Shown here: piece after piece, positions 17,277-26,512 of the stretch
Layout: every line of letters starts with the position of its first letter
Numbering within the stretch: position 1 is the stretch's first letter
Assembly (NCBI RefSeq): GCF_006716315.1
Contig: NZ_VFOV01000001.1
Span: 2,682,501-2,746,500 of the forward strand
Length of the DNA stretch: 64,000 bases
DNA from: Nocardioides albertanoniae
Lineage (GTDB): Bacteria > Actinomycetota > Actinomycetes > Propionibacteriales > Nocardioidaceae
Direction of reading: 5' to 3'
Program-made: the position numbers and the translations under genes
The notes under the pieces: model-generated
What the model was told of the DNA's origin: nothing
What the model saw: the letters and a program-made list of their open reading frames with translations, nothing else
The model's database searches: none

Positions 17277-18245
17277 ATGAACGTCGAGACCACGCCTCTG
17301 TCCGGACCAGACCTCCCCGGCGTACCCATGGTTCAGTCTCCACAGAGTCCTGCCAGCCTCGGGTTCGCATTGGTGACCCTCATGGTCACCATCGCGATAC
17401 TCGGCGTCGGCCTCGACGCCCTGCTTCCCTCGTCATGGGCGTCAGGTTCCGCCTCGCTCTCATCGCCGCGGCGGTCCATAAAGTTCCATACGCCGTCGAG
17501 GCCGCTGCCTTCGACATGGTCCGCCGCGGCCTACAGCCCGTCTTGATCCTCACCGCAGTCGGCGCACTCATCGCAGCCTGGACCCTTCCCGGGAGGGTGC
17601 CGACGATGATCTACCTCGGCGTCAAGCTCATCGAACCCGCCTTCTCCCTATCGACCGCCCTGGTGCTCTGCGCGATCACCTCGTTCGTCAGCGGCACCAA
17701 CTTCGGCACCGTTCGACGCGTTCAGGGCCCCCGCCCTCGACATCCCAGCCGGCCTTGCTGCCGGCGCGATCGTCTCCTGAGCCATCTTCGACGACAAGAT
17801 GGCGCCCGCCTCAGGTACCACGGTCCTCGCCACCGGACTCTCGGAAGCCCACCCGTACGCCACATCCGACCCACGGCCTGGACCAATATCCCTGCGATCG
17901 TGACCACCCTCGTGGTCTTCGTGATCCTCGGCTTCGGCCACCGCTCCTCCACCGCAGCCGGCGAGGCACGGATCGACGCGCTGGCCGCGACCGTCTCCAA
18001 CGCCTTCGTCATCGGCTGGATCCCATTGATCCCGCCGGTCCTGGTCCTCGCGCTATAGAACGGGTACGTCCCCCACCGCCGACCAAGAGGAAGCCGCCGC
18101 GCTCATCGGAGGCGGCGCCACCAGCGGCGCCCTCCAACTCCTCGGGCTCGCCGCGATCGTGATCTTTTCGCCCCTCGCCGCCGCTAGCATCCTCCACCCC
18201 CTCCTGCATGCCCTCGAACGACTCGCCACCACACAACGGAGACTG
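17277..18245 (+). pseudogene. NhaC-family Na+/H+ antiporter, broken by frameshifts and deletion
   Basis: Antiporter-like segments continue from frame to frame: SLGFALVTLMVTIAILGVG near 17350, then PYAVEAAAFDMVRRGLQPVL and AFSLSTALVLCAITSFVSGT, then in another frame DIPAGLAAGAIVS, an in-frame stop, and APASGTTVLATGLSEAHPYA, then NIPAIVTTLVVFVILGFG up to a stop at 18058, and finally DQEEAAALIGGGATSGALQL. Together these resemble the NhaC family, but at least three frame changes and a missing internal part rule out a functional protein. The reading frames are as seen; the family name is from memory of the conserved segments. It lies at the decayed end of the island. Confidence 0.65.
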
Positions 18246-18246
18246 G

Positions 18247-18465
18247 GTGAACCGACCCGGAGTTCCGGAGACTTTCTAGTTTGAGACTCCGGCGGTCGCT
18301 GGTGTCTGGTGCTGACCGTAGTGAGCGGCCTCTGCCTCGACCGGCGTGAGGTCATCGCAGTACTCGTACTGCCGGCGGCGGTTGAACCAGTCGATCCACT
18401 CTGCGGTGGCGATCTCAAGGTCGTCGAGCCCGCTCCACGGCAGAGGTGGCTTGACCAGTCCGGTC
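18247..18465 (-). mobile_element. IS3-family insertion sequence remnant (end plus transposase C-terminus)
   Basis: The reverse strand encodes the last ~55 residues of an IS3-type transposase (OrfB): FKTGLVKPPLPWSGLDDLEI followed by ATAEWIDWFNRRRQYEYC and TPVEAEAAHY, stopping at 18276. Beyond the stop, 18247-18277 (TGAACCGACCCGGAGTTCCG at its start) looks like an IS3 terminal inverted repeat. The rest of the element, including the catalytic DDE core, is gone. It abuts the integrase remnant, so its insertion or a later deletion probably destroyed the integrase. Confidence 0.65.
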
Positions 18466-18513
18466 TTGAATGGCGGACAGCGAAGCCCCTCCACGTGTTG
18501 CTGCGTGTTGTAG

Positions 18514-18594
18514 GTCGTACCCGCCGTCACCCACCGCTACCTACACCCAGATCACCAGGCACTGGCCGCAGTCGAAGACGCCTTTTCCACCTGA
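18514..18594 (+). pseudogene. C-terminal remnant of a tyrosine integrase
   Basis: Read from 18514, the plus strand gives VVPAVTHRYLHPDHQALAAV then EDAFST and a TGA at 18592-18594. The THRYLHPD part resembles the catalytic-Tyr region and tail of actinobacterial phage-type tyrosine integrases (…T.RYLHPD…A…A…L…). It stops 107 bp before the intact tRNA-Pro 3' end, the usual position and orientation of an integrase next to its att site. Upstream of it lies IS3 debris and an in-frame stop, so nothing more of the gene remains. The match is short, hence moderate confidence. Confidence 0.5.
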
Positions 18595-18662
18595 TGGGCC
18601 CAGAACGGGCCCACGACCACCCCTTCGGGCAAGGTCGTAAACCTCGCAGACAGGCGCAAGAA

Positions 18663-18694
18663 CGCCCCTGACCTGCATAAGCAGATCAGGGGCG
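18663..18694 (-). terminator. tRNA-Pro terminator
   Basis: CGCCCCTGACCTGC (18663-18676) pairs with GCAGATCAGGGGCG (18681-18694) around the loop ATAA, 13 of 14 pairs. On the reverse strand it begins 7 nt after the tRNA-Pro 3' end, the right place for a Rho-independent terminator. Confidence 0.75.
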
Positions 18695-18699
18695 AATCT

Positions 18700-18774
<75 letters not shown>

Positions 18775-18878
18775 AAACTTCCCGCAGATCTCTCTGCTGA
18801 AGCGATCCGAACATTACCGTACGGTCTCGCGCACCCACCAATCGGGCTCGCCGGTCGCGCGCACAGAAGAATTGCGGC

Positions 18879-19610
18879 TCAGTCGGGCGCGGACGAGACT
18901 GCCTCGGCGGCCTCGTCGATGATGGCGCGCATGGCCTCCTCGGCGCCCGCGGGATCACCGGTACGCACCGCGATCGCCACCTTCTCGTGGAGCTCGATGG
19001 CGGCGGGGTTGGGCGTGGCCGGCATCAGGTGATGGTGGGTACGTCCGGCCAGCAGCTCGGCGACGACGTCGCCGAAGGCGGCGAGCATCTCGTTGCCGCC
19101 GGCCTGCAGGAGCACCCGGTGGAAGGTGGTGTCGGCTTCGAGATAGGCCTCGAGGTCGCCGGAGGCGGCATGGACGACCATGTCGGCGACGGCACGGGCC
19201 AGCTCGCCGTGATGTCGCGGCTCGGCTCGTTCGGCGGCGAGACGGGCGGCGATCGGCTCGAAACCCTGGCGCAGCTCTGAGAGCGAGACCAGCTGGTCGC
19301 GCCGACCCTCACCATCGAGACGCCAGCGGATGACCATCGGGTCGAAGACGTTCCACTCGGTCCGCGGAAGCACCGTGATGCCGACTCGTCGCCTGGTCGT
19401 GACCAGGCCCATCGACTGGAGCACACGCACGGCTTCTCGAGCGACCGGCCGCGAGACGGCGTACGTCGCCTGGATCCCCTCCAGGGTGAGCACCGCCCCG
19501 GCGGGCAGCTGGGCAGCGACAATCCTGCGCCCGAGCGCATCGCGCACGCTCTGATGCAGCCGGTGCACGGCATCACCGCTCGAAGTCGTCACCGCGGCAT
19601 CGTCGCACAT
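18879..19610 (-). CDS. FadR-subfamily GntR regulator, probable gluconate regulator
   Basis: A 243-residue regulator that begins at the ATG at 19610 (MCDDAAVTTSSG) with GAGGG just upstream; a GTG at 19592 is also possible, and the longer open frame upstream crosses the gluconokinase promoter. The winged helix has RRIVAAQLPAGAVLTLEGIQ and AVSRPVAREAVRVLQSMGLV, and the FCD domain contains DTTFHRVLLQAGGNEML and a late HEKVAIAVRTGDP with the metal-type His. It is divergent from a gluconate kinase and permease, so it most likely represses them and responds to gluconate or 6-phosphogluconate. Confidence 0.85.
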   Translation of the reverse strand: MCDDAAVTTSSGDAVHRLHQSVRDALGRRIVAAQLPAGAVLTLEGIQATYAVSRPVAREAVRVLQSMGLVTTRRRVGITVLPRTEWNVFDPMVIRWRLDGEGRRDQLVSLSELRQGFEPIAARLAAERAEPRHHGELARAVADMVVHAASGDLEAYLEADTTFHRVLLQAGGNEMLAAFGDVVAELLAGRTHHHLMPATPNPAAIELHEKVAIAVRTGDPAGAEEAMRAIIDEAAEAVSSAPD

Positions 19611-19688
19611 TCCCTCGCCCGAGCAATGAGAATCCTTAACATTGGACCGTCTTGCGAAACGGATGCTTATTGAGGCACCCTGTGACAC

Positions 19689-20210
19689 GTGACACAGAAG
19701 CCCCTCCTCGTCGTCATGGGAGTCTCCGGCTCCGGCAAGACGACCGTCGGTGCCGCGATCGCCCAGCGCCTGCGAGTCCCGTTCGCCGACGCCGACGACT
19801 TCCACCCACCGGAGAACATCGCGAAGATGAGCTCCGGTCATCCGCTCGACGACGACGACCGGCGTCCCTGGCTCGAGACGCTCGGTGACTGGCTCGCGGA
19901 GCGAGACTCCACCGGCGCGGTGATGGGCTGCTCGGCGCTCAAGCGCAGCTATCGCGACCTCCTGCGCAGCCACGCCCCTCGGCTCCGGTTCCTGCATCTC
20001 GCGGGGAGCCAGGAGGTGGTCGAGGCACGCCTCGCCTCCCGTCCGGGGCACTTCATGCCGACCTCGCTGCTGCGATCGCAGTTCGCGACCCTCGAGCCGC
20101 TCGCCGACGACGAGCTCGGCACCACCATCGACATCGCGCAGGACATCGACGCGATCGTCGACCGCTATCTCTCCACCCTGTCCCCCACCACCCCCGAGGA
20201 ATCAGCATGA
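19689..20210 (+). CDS. gntK: gluconokinase
   Basis: A 173-residue thermoresistant-type gluconokinase, beginning at a GTG at 19689. The P-loop is VMGVSGSGKTTVGAAIA (about 9-25), then DADDFHPPENIAKMSSGHPL (about 34-53), which is typical of this family and binds gluconate, then GCSALKRSYRDLLR and RPGHFMPTSLLRSQFATLEP. It phosphorylates D-gluconate with ATP to 6-phosphogluconate, which enters the pentose phosphate pathway. Its stop overlaps the start of the permease (ATGA). Confidence 0.93.
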   Translation: MTQKPLLVVMGVSGSGKTTVGAAIAQRLRVPFADADDFHPPENIAKMSSGHPLDDDDRRPWLETLGDWLAERDSTGAVMGCSALKRSYRDLLRSHAPRLRFLHLAGSQEVVEARLASRPGHFMPTSLLRSQFATLEPLADDELGTTIDIAQDIDAIVDRYLSTLSPTTPEESA

Positions 20211-21613
20211 CTCTCTTGGCCGCGACCGATCCTCCGGTCGCCCCGGTCGCCTCCGGCGGCGTACTCCTCTTCGCGGCGCTGGCCGCGATCGCACTCATCG
20301 TCGTGCTCATCACCTACGCGAAGCTGCACCCGTTCCTGGCGCTCCTCATCGGCGGCATCACGGTCGGCGTGGTCTCCGGGCGCAACGTGATGGACGTGAT
20401 CACCTCGTTCGGCGACGGATTCGGATCGACCGCGACCAGCGTCGGCCTGCTGATCGCGCTGGGAGCCATGTTCGCCAAGCTCCTCGCCGACTCCGGCGGC
20501 GCCGGCCAGATCGTCGACACGATCGTCGGCAGATCCTCGGTCCGTACGCTGCCGTGGGCGATGGCCCTGGTCGGCGCGATCATCGGCCTGCCGATGTTCT
20601 TCGAGATCGGCCTGGTGCTGCTCATGCCGGTCATCTACCTGGTCGCTCGTCGCGCCCAGGTCTCCCTGGTCACCGTCGGCATCCCCACGCTCGCCGGCCT
20701 CTCCGCGATGCACGGGCTCGTGCCTCCGCACCCGGGCCCGCTGGCTGCTATCGGCGCGCTCAAGGCAGACCTCGGCACGACGCTCGCGCTCGGCGTGCTG
20801 GTCGCCATCCCGGTCATCATCGTCAGCGGACCGCTCTTCGGCCGGCTGGCCGGCCGGTGGGTCGTCGTCGACGCCCCGAGCACCTTCGACGCCGGCTCGG
20901 GCTCGGGCTCCGGGTCTGGCTACGGCGAGTCGGCCGCCACGCGCCGCCCGTCGTTCGCGATCACCCTCTTCAGCGTGCTGCTCCCGCTCGTGCTGATGCT
21001 CGCCAAGGCGATCGTCGACATCGTCATCAACGACCCGGCCAACCGGATCCAGCAGGTCTTCGACGTGATCGGCTTCCCGCTGGTCGCGCTGACGGTCGCG
21101 GTCGTCGTGGCCATGTTCACGCTCGGGCGCGGCTCCGGGATGGACCGCCGCGAGATCTCCAAGACGGTCGAGCAGTCGCTGCCCCCGATCGCCGGCATCG
21201 TGCTGATCGTCGCCGCCGGCGGCGGGTTCAAGCAGTCGCTCATCGACACCGGCATCGGCACCCAGCTCGCCGAGTGGGCGCAGGGCACCGGCGTCTCGGC
21301 GATCGTGCTGGCCTGGATCCTCGCGGTCGTCATCCGCCTGGCCACCGGCTCGGCGACGGTCGCCACGATCACCGCGTCCTCCCTCGTGGTCGACCTGGTG
21401 GCCAACATGTCGGCGGCCGAGGTCTCCCTCGTGGTGCTCGCCGTCGGTGCGGGCTCGGTATTCTTCTCCCACGTCAACGACGCCGGGTTCTGGCTGGTCA
21501 AGGAGTACTTCGGCCTCGATGTCGTGCAGACGATCAAGTCGTGGTCGCTGATGGAGACGGTGCTCTCGGTCAGCGGTCTGGTCTTCGTGGTCGCGATCAG
21601 CCTGGTGATCTGA
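20207..21613 (+). CDS. gntP: gluconate permease, GntP family
   Basis: A 468-residue GntP-family transporter with about a dozen membrane segments. Family features are HPFLALLIGGITVGVVSG near residue 43, GRSSVRTLPWAMALVGAIIG, GLSAMHGLVPPHPGPLAAIG (about 163-182) and FFSHVNDAGFWLVKEYFGL near 422. A Gly/Ser-rich loop (SGSGSGSGSG) lies between the two halves near 225. It imports gluconate by H+ symport, and GntK then phosphorylates it. The start overlaps the gntK stop by 4 bp. Confidence 0.93.
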   Translation: MTLLAATDPPVAPVASGGVLLFAALAAIALIVVLITYAKLHPFLALLIGGITVGVVSGRNVMDVITSFGDGFGSTATSVGLLIALGAMFAKLLADSGGAGQIVDTIVGRSSVRTLPWAMALVGAIIGLPMFFEIGLVLLMPVIYLVARRAQVSLVTVGIPTLAGLSAMHGLVPPHPGPLAAIGALKADLGTTLALGVLVAIPVIIVSGPLFGRLAGRWVVVDAPSTFDAGSGSGSGSGYGESAATRRPSFAITLFSVLLPLVLMLAKAIVDIVINDPANRIQQVFDVIGFPLVALTVAVVVAMFTLGRGSGMDRREISKTVEQSLPPIAGIVLIVAAGGGFKQSLIDTGIGTQLAEWAQGTGVSAIVLAWILAVVIRLATGSATVATITASSLVVDLVANMSAAEVSLVVLAVGAGSVFFSHVNDAGFWLVKEYFGLDVVQTIKSWSLMETVLSVSGLVFVVAISLVI

Positions 21614-21625
21614 CCAGGCTGATCT

Positions 21626-21648
21626 GGCCCCGGGCTGGCCCCGGGGCC
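21626..21648 (+). terminator. terminator-like hairpin after gntP
   Basis: GGCCCCGGG (21626-21634) and CCCGGGGCC (21640-21648) form a perfect 9-bp stem with a 5-nt loop, 13 nt after the gntP stop. Confidence 0.65.
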
Positions 21649-21741
21649 GACAGGGTCGGTGACGACCCGTCACGAAACTGTCGGTGCTCTACGACAGAAT
21701 CACTCCTGACACATGGATCACACCCACCACAGGAGCTCACC

Positions 21742-22344
21742 GTGTCGGATTCCCCTTCCCCATCCAACACAGCCCCGTCAAGCACAGCCCAGTCAAAGAC
21801 CGCCCCGTCAGAGACCACACCCAAGCTCGACCCGATCTCGCGCAAGGGCACCCCGGCGCACCGCACCAAGTCGCGGCGCGAAGGCGCCGGGCGACGTCAA
21901 GGGATGCCGGTACAGGCGATCAGCCTCTCGGTGCCGGCATCCCTCGCCGCGCAGTGGAAGACCTACAGCCAGAGCGTCCCGCGCTCGCTCGTCGACGTCA
22001 TGCTCGACGCCGTCGCAGCGACCCGCCCTCGGCTCACGGTGCTGCTCCGCGCTCATCAGGCGGCGCTGCGGGAGAAGACCCGGCCGGTCTCCGACGGCAC
22101 GTTCATGCGCAACGTGCCGCAGCCAAAGCGCCTCGAGGATCCGTACGTCACGATGCCGCTGCGCATGCTGGCGACCAACGTCGACGTGGTCGACGCCATG
22201 GTGCACGAGATGGCTGCCGAGTCGCGCTCGCAGCTGGTCGTGGTGGCGCTGACGGCCTGGCTCGCCGACCGGGGCGCCGAGGAGCAGGTCTACGAGGAGC
22301 AGCTCGAGCTCGAGGTGCCTGAAGACCCCTTCGACCGTCCGTGA
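21742..22344 (+). CDS. hypothetical protein with low-complexity N-terminus
   Basis: A 200-residue protein that starts at a GTG at 21742 with AGGAG 6 nt upstream. The first ~40 residues are Ser/Thr/Pro/Lys-rich with loose repeats (NTAPSSTAQSKTAPSETTPK), then a basic stretch (HRTKSRREGAGRRQG). The folded part begins MPVQAISLSVPASLAAQWKT and is mostly helical by appearance, with conserved-looking segments GTFMRNVPQPKRLEDPYV and MPLRMLATNVDVVDAMV. The basic N-terminus and a short strand-helix region would fit a nucleic-acid-binding protein, but I do not recognise the family. Confidence 0.65.
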   Translation: MSDSPSPSNTAPSSTAQSKTAPSETTPKLDPISRKGTPAHRTKSRREGAGRRQGMPVQAISLSVPASLAAQWKTYSQSVPRSLVDVMLDAVAATRPRLTVLLRAHQAALREKTRPVSDGTFMRNVPQPKRLEDPYVTMPLRMLATNVDVVDAMVHEMAAESRSQLVVVALTAWLADRGAEEQVYEEQLELEVPEDPFDRP

Positions 22345-22400
22345 CCGTCTCCGCGGGAGACACCACGCGTGCCAGGGAAGACAACCCTGGAAAACGACGG

Positions 22401-22429
22401 CCGGGACGGGTGAAGACGACCCGTCCCGG
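22401..22429. terminator. bidirectional terminator between convergent genes
   Basis: CCGGGACGGGT (22401-22411) and ACCCGTCCCGG (22419-22429) form a perfect 11-bp stem with a 7-nt loop, midway between a plus-strand stop at 22344 and a minus-strand stop at 22474. Confidence 0.75.
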
Positions 22430-22473
22430 CGGTGCTCCCATCTAAGTCGACCTGCGGACCCGATGGAGCAGAA

Positions 22474-22968
22474 TCAGAGAACCTTCGTGCCGTACATCTC
22501 GCCCAGAGGGTCGGCCAGCAGCTCGAGCCGCTCACCGTCGGGGCCCGTGAAGTAGATCGACGACTTCGACTCGACGACGTAGTCCATCCCGGCGACGTCG
22601 AGCTTGGCGCGCAGGTAGTCCCACTTCTCGGCGGTCACCGAGATCGCGATGTGGTGCAGGCCGCCCAGCACCTCGGCGTACTCCCCCAGGTCGAGGCCGG
22701 GAAGGGTGAAGAAGGCGAGCAGGTTGCCCGCGCCGACGTCGAAGAAGAAGTGGTCCGAGCCGGCGTAGTCACGGTTCTCGAAGATCTCGGTCAGCGGGAA
22801 CTCGAGCAGCCCCTGGTAGAAGTCGATCGTCCGGCGTACGTCGGAGGAGAGCAGCGCGGTGTGATGGATGCCGCCGGCGGAGCTCGCCGGACGCTCGGAG
22901 GCGTCGAGAAGGTATTCCTCCTTGATCCGCTCCCGATCCTTGGTGATGAAGTCCGTGTCGATGCTCAT
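22474..22968 (-). CDS. VOC-superfamily (glyoxalase/dioxygenase-fold) protein
   Basis: A 164-residue vicinal-oxygen-chelate protein starting at ATG 22968. Two beta-alpha-beta halves are visible: GGIHHTALLSSDVRRTIDFY (about 33-52) and GLHHIAISVTAEKWDYLRAK (about 102-121), with a metal-ligand Glu in GERLELLADP near the end. The His/His/Glu pattern fits a metal enzyme such as a ring-cleaving dioxygenase or lyase, but the substrate cannot be named. It is divergent from a MarR-type gene 190 bp away, which may regulate it. Confidence 0.8.
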   Translation of the reverse strand: MSIDTDFITKDRERIKEEYLLDASERPASSAGGIHHTALLSSDVRRTIDFYQGLLEFPLTEIFENRDYAGSDHFFFDVGAGNLLAFFTLPGLDLGEYAEVLGGLHHIAISVTAEKWDYLRAKLDVAGMDYVVESKSSIYFTGPDGERLELLADPLGEMYGTKVL

Positions 22969-23160
22969 GATGCCTTTCCCGGCCGCCCGTGCGGCTCCTT
23001 GCGCCTCTACGGGCAGTCTAGTTTCTTCGTCAACCGTCGCACGCGACCGGCCGCTCCCGATGCGCTCCGGTGCGGAATGCGTCACACTGGGAGGCCGACG
23101 ACCTGCGTTCTTGGGCCGGGCTGTCGAAAGCAACAGAACGTCATCGGTAAGGTGTACCTC

Positions 23161-23655
23161 ATGGATGAGGTCAAGTGGCTCAGCAACGACGAACAAGTCG
23201 CGTGGCGCGCCTGGCTCGCCGTCAATGCCCAGCTCACCGCGCGCATGAACCGCGACCTTCAGGTCAACAACGGGCTCTCCTTGGCCGACTACGACGTCTT
23301 GGTGAACCTCACCGACGTCCCTGACCGCAGCCTGCGCATGTTCGAGCTCGGCGACAAGCTCCAGTGGGAGAAGAGCCGGCTCTCGCGCCAGGTGATGCGG
23401 ATGGCCGCCCGCGGGCTGGTCGAGCGGCGCGAGTGCCTCGATGACCGCCGTGGCGCCTTCGTCGACCTCACCCCCGCAGGGCTCGAGGCGATCGAAGCCG
23501 CAGCGCCCGAGCACGTCACCATGATCCGCCAGATGCTCTTCGACGCGTGGACCCCCGACGAGGTCGCGGCCCTGACCAAGCTCTACGAAGGTGTGCTGGA
23601 GCGCCTCGCCGCCAAGCCTGGCGACGAGGACGCCGCCGACGGGTCAGCTGCCTGA
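23161..23655 (+). CDS. MarR-family transcriptional regulator
   Basis: A 164-residue protein with the MarR winged-helix core: GLSLADYDVLVNLTDVPDR, then LGDKLQWEKSRLSRQVMRMA (recognition helix, about 63-82), then the wing with ECLDDRRGAFVDLTPAGLE. The N-terminal WLSNDEQVAWRAWLAVNAQL is typical of the actinobacterial branch. It is divergent from the VOC protein, a common MarR arrangement in which the regulator senses a substrate of its neighbour. Its end is 13 bp from the convergent der stop. Confidence 0.87.
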   Translation: MDEVKWLSNDEQVAWRAWLAVNAQLTARMNRDLQVNNGLSLADYDVLVNLTDVPDRSLRMFELGDKLQWEKSRLSRQVMRMAARGLVERRECLDDRRGAFVDLTPAGLEAIEAAAPEHVTMIRQMLFDAWTPDEVAALTKLYEGVLERLAAKPGDEDAADGSAA

Positions 23656-23667
23656 CCCCGCCGGCGC

Positions 23668-25050
23668 TCAGCGCTTGCGCTTCTCCCGCACCCGCTGCTG
23701 GAGCACGATCGGCGTACCGACGAAGCCGAACTCCTCACGCAGCCGACGCTCGATGAAGCGCTCGTAGGATGCCTCCAGCTTGCCGCTGGTGAACAGCACG
23801 AAGGTAGGCGGGGCGGTCGACGGCTGCGTGCCGAAGAGGATCTTCGGCTGCTTGCCGCTGCGCACCGGGTGCGGGTGCTCGGCGACCAGACGACCGAGGA
23901 ACGAGTTGAGCGCACCGGTGCCGACGCGCGTCTCCCAGCCTTCGAGCGCCTTGTCGAGCGCCGGCACGAGCCGGTCGACGTGCCAGCCGGTGCGGGCGGT
24001 GATGTTGATCCGCGGCGCCCACTGCACCTGCACGAGCTCGCGCTCGATCTCGCGGTCGAGCTGCCAGCGGCGGTCCTCGTCGACGAGGTCCCACTTGTTG
24101 AACGCGATCACCAGCGCACGCCCGGCCTCGCGGACGGTCTGCAGGATGCGGATGTCCTGCTCGGACATCTTCTCGCCGCCGTCGATGACCAGCACGGCCA
24201 CCTCGGCACGGTCGATCGCCGTCGTGGTGCGCAGCGACGCGTAGTACTCGTGACCGGAGGCCTCCTTGACCCGCTTGCGGATGCCCGCGGTGTCGATGAA
24301 GCGCCAGTCGCGGCCGCCGAGCGAGATCAGCTCGTCGACCGGGTCGACGGTGGTGCCGGCGACGTTGTCGACGACCGCCCGCTCCTCCTTGGCCAGCTTG
24401 TTGAGCAGCGACGACTTGCCGACGTTGGGCTTGCCGACCAGGGCGATACGCCGCGGGCCGCCGATCTCGACGCCCTCGGGCATCGGCGGCGGGTCGGGAA
24501 GCACCTCGAGGATCGCGTCGAGCATGTCGCCGGAGCCACGCCCGTGCAGCCCCGAGACCGGCCAGGGCTCGCCGAGCCCGAGGTTCCACAGCGCGGCCGC
24601 CTCGGCCTCGGTGCGGAGATCGTCGACCTTGTTGGCGGCCAGGATGACGGGCTTGCCGGACTTGCGCAGCACGCGTACGACCGCCTCGTCGGCGTCGGTG
24701 ATGCCGACGGTCGCGTCGACGACGAACAGGACGGCGTCGGCCAGGGAGACCGCGATCTCCGCCTGGGTCGCGATCCGCTCGGCCAGACCCTGGGCGTCAG
24801 GGTCCCAGCCGCCGGTGTCGACGAGCGTGAACGCCTTGCCGTTCCAGTTGGCGTCGTAGGAGACGCGGTCACGGGTCACGCCGGGAACGTCTTGGACGAC
24901 CGCCTCCCGGCGGCCGATCATCCGGTTGACCAGAGTCGACTTCCCGACGTTGGGCCGGCCGACGACGGCGAGCACCGGCAACGGTCCGGTGGGCTCATCC
25001 GGGTCGCTGGGGTCTCGTACGTCCTCATACGAGACGTCGGGGTCAGTCAT
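23668..25050 (-). CDS. der: ribosome-assembly GTPase Der (EngA)
   Basis: A 460-residue double-GTPase protein, the usual layout of Der. The first P-loop GRPNVGKST is at about 31-39, with DTGGW and NKVD following; the second P-loop GKPNVGKSS is at 207-215, with DTAGIRKR and NKWDLVD. The C-terminal KH-like domain has [15 protein letters not shown] and [20 protein letters not shown]. It acts in 50S subunit maturation. Its start overlaps the end of the acyltransferase gene by 8 bp; cmk, plsC and der form one leftward unit, the order seen around Rv1712-Rv1713. Confidence 0.95.
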   Translation of the reverse strand: MTDPDVSYEDVRDPSDPDEPTGPLPVLAVVGRPNVGKSTLVNRMIGRREAVVQDVPGVTRDRVSYDANWNGKAFTLVDTGGWDPDAQGLAERIATQAEIAVSLADAVLFVVDATVGITDADEAVVRVLRKSGKPVILAANKVDDLRTEAEAAALWNLGLGEPWPVSGLHGRGSGDMLDAILEVLPDPPPMPEGVEIGGPRRIALVGKPNVGKSSLLNKLAKEERAVVDNVAGTTVDPVDELISLGGRDWRFIDTAGIRKRVKEASGHEYYASLRTTTAIDRAEVAVLVIDGGEKMSEQDIRILQTVREAGRALVIAFNKWDLVDEDRRWQLDREIERELVQVQWAPRINITARTGWHVDRLVPALDKALEGWETRVGTGALNSFLGRLVAEHPHPVRSGKQPKILFGTQPSTAPPTFVLFTSGKLEASYERFIERRLREEFGFVGTPIVLQQRVREKRKR

Positions 25051-25786
25051 TGTTCTCCTTGCTAGAGAGCGGACCGGGCAGTTGGCGACCGGTCAACGCC
25101 AGGGCATGGTCCTGTTGGACCTGCATGTGCTGATGGAGCAAACCCGAGACGTGCCCGACTTGTTCCTTCGTACGCGGCCAGCCTACGCGGTCGACCCGGA
25201 AAGGTTCGCCATAGACGATGTCGATACGCGCCCCCGCGTGCGGCAGCGAGGACAGGTCACCACCCGGGTCGCGACTGCCGATCATCGTCACCGGCACGAC
25301 CGGCGCGCCGGAGGCCAGCGCGAAGTAGGCGGCACCACGGTTGAACCGCACCAGGTCGCCGTCACCGCGACGACCCTCTGGATAGATGCCCATGGCATTG
25401 CCGCCACGCAGCACCCGCAGCGCCAGCTTCACCGCCGCCGGGTCGCTGGCGAGCCGATAGAGCGGGATCTGGCCGGCCCAGTGCAGGAACGGGCCGAGGA
25501 ACCAGTGGTCGAACATCTCCGACTTCGTCAGCGCGTGCACCGGCCGGGGCGTGAAGATCGCCAGCAGCGGGCCGTCGATGATGCCGACGTGGTTGGACGC
25601 GAAGACGATCGGACCCGAATCCGGGATGTTGCCGGTGTTGTGCAGCTGGACGTCGTACCGACGCCTGATCACCCAGCGCGCGAAACCGTTGATGTGGTTC
25701 AACGCCCATCGAGCGGGGTGCTCGATCTCCTCCAGGCGCGGCAGGTCTGTGCGGGGTGATCTGCCCGCCTGCGTACCCTCGCTCAC
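25043..25786 (-). CDS. 1-acylglycerol-3-phosphate O-acyltransferase family (PlsC-like)
   Basis: A 247-residue acyltransferase with the NHX4D motif as [12 protein letters not shown] (about 69-80, His and Asp catalytic), the substrate motif [20 protein letters not shown] (FPEGTR-like block, about 134-153) and VPVTMIG further on. It probably acylates lysophosphatidate or a related glycerolipid at the membrane. Between cmk and der in actinobacteria this position is typical for such an acyltransferase. Its start overlaps the cmk stop by 4 bp. Confidence 0.87.
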   Translation of the reverse strand: MSEGTQAGRSPRTDLPRLEEIEHPARWALNHINGFARWVIRRRYDVQLHNTGNIPDSGPIVFASNHVGIIDGPLLAIFTPRPVHALTKSEMFDHWFLGPFLHWAGQIPLYRLASDPAAVKLALRVLRGGNAMGIYPEGRRGDGDLVRFNRGAAYFALASGAPVVPVTMIGSRDPGGDLSSLPHAGARIDIVYGEPFRVDRVGWPRTKEQVGHVSGLLHQHMQVQQDHALALTGRQLPGPLSSKENND

Positions 25787-26502
25787 TCCCCCGCCTTGTC
25801 AGGCGTGGCTCCCGCAGCGGTCTGGACGATCTCGATCACCTGCGCGATGACCTCCTCGAGCGTGTAGGGCGTCGTGTCGAGGTGGGTCGCCCCCTCCGGC
25901 ACCGCCGCGCCGCCCTTCGTGGAGTCGATCTTGTCACGGCTCTCCAGGGATACGCGGACGGCGTCGGCGTCGGTGCCGCCCTCCTCGGCCGCGCGGCGTG
26001 CGGCACGGGCTGCCGGGTCGGCGGTGACGTAGAGCTTCACGGCGGCCTGGGGCCAGACCGCGGTGCCGATGTCGCGGCCCTCGACCACGATGCCGGTGCC
26101 CGCGGCCAGAGCCCGGGCGATCTCCTCCTGCTGGAGGGAGACGAGCCGAGCGCGCACCTCGGGGACGGTGGCGACCGGCGAGACCGCGCCGTTGACCTTG
26201 TCGCTACGGATCTCGACGGAGACGTCGGCTCCGTCCAGCGCGATCGTGGGACCGAGCGGGTCGGTGCCGGAGGTGATCACCGGCTTGCCGGCCGCGGCCG
26301 CGACCGCGTCGGTGTCGTGCACGTCGACGCCGTTGCTGAGCATCCACCACGACATCGCCCGATACATCGCGCCGGTGTCGAGGTAGCGCATCCCGAGGCG
26401 GTCGGCGACCCCACGTGATGTGCTCGACTTTCCGGAGCCGGAGGTGCCGTCGACGGCGATGACGATGCTTGCGGGGTCAAGGGTGGAATTGTTGCTGCTC
26501 AC
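25783..26502 (-). CDS. cmk: cytidylate kinase
   Basis: A 239-residue (d)CMP kinase. The P-loop is AVDGTSGSGKSSTSRGVAD (about 16-34), followed by LGMRYLDTGAMYRAMSWW, the CMP-binding segment, and VVEGRDIGTAVWPQA near 140 with the conserved Arg-Asp. It phosphorylates CMP/dCMP with ATP in pyrimidine nucleotide recycling. The gene is 10 bp downstream of tyrA and overlaps the acyltransferase gene, so all four probably share transcripts. Confidence 0.94.
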   Translation of the reverse strand: MSSNNSTLDPASIVIAVDGTSGSGKSSTSRGVADRLGMRYLDTGAMYRAMSWWMLSNGVDVHDTDAVAAAAGKPVITSGTDPLGPTIALDGADVSVEIRSDKVNGAVSPVATVPEVRARLVSLQQEEIARALAAGTGIVVEGRDIGTAVWPQAAVKLYVTADPAARAARRAAEEGGTDADAVRVSLESRDKIDSTKGGAAVPEGATHLDTTPYTLEEVIAQVIEIVQTAAGATPDKAGE

Positions 26503-26512
26503 GGGCGGGAGC

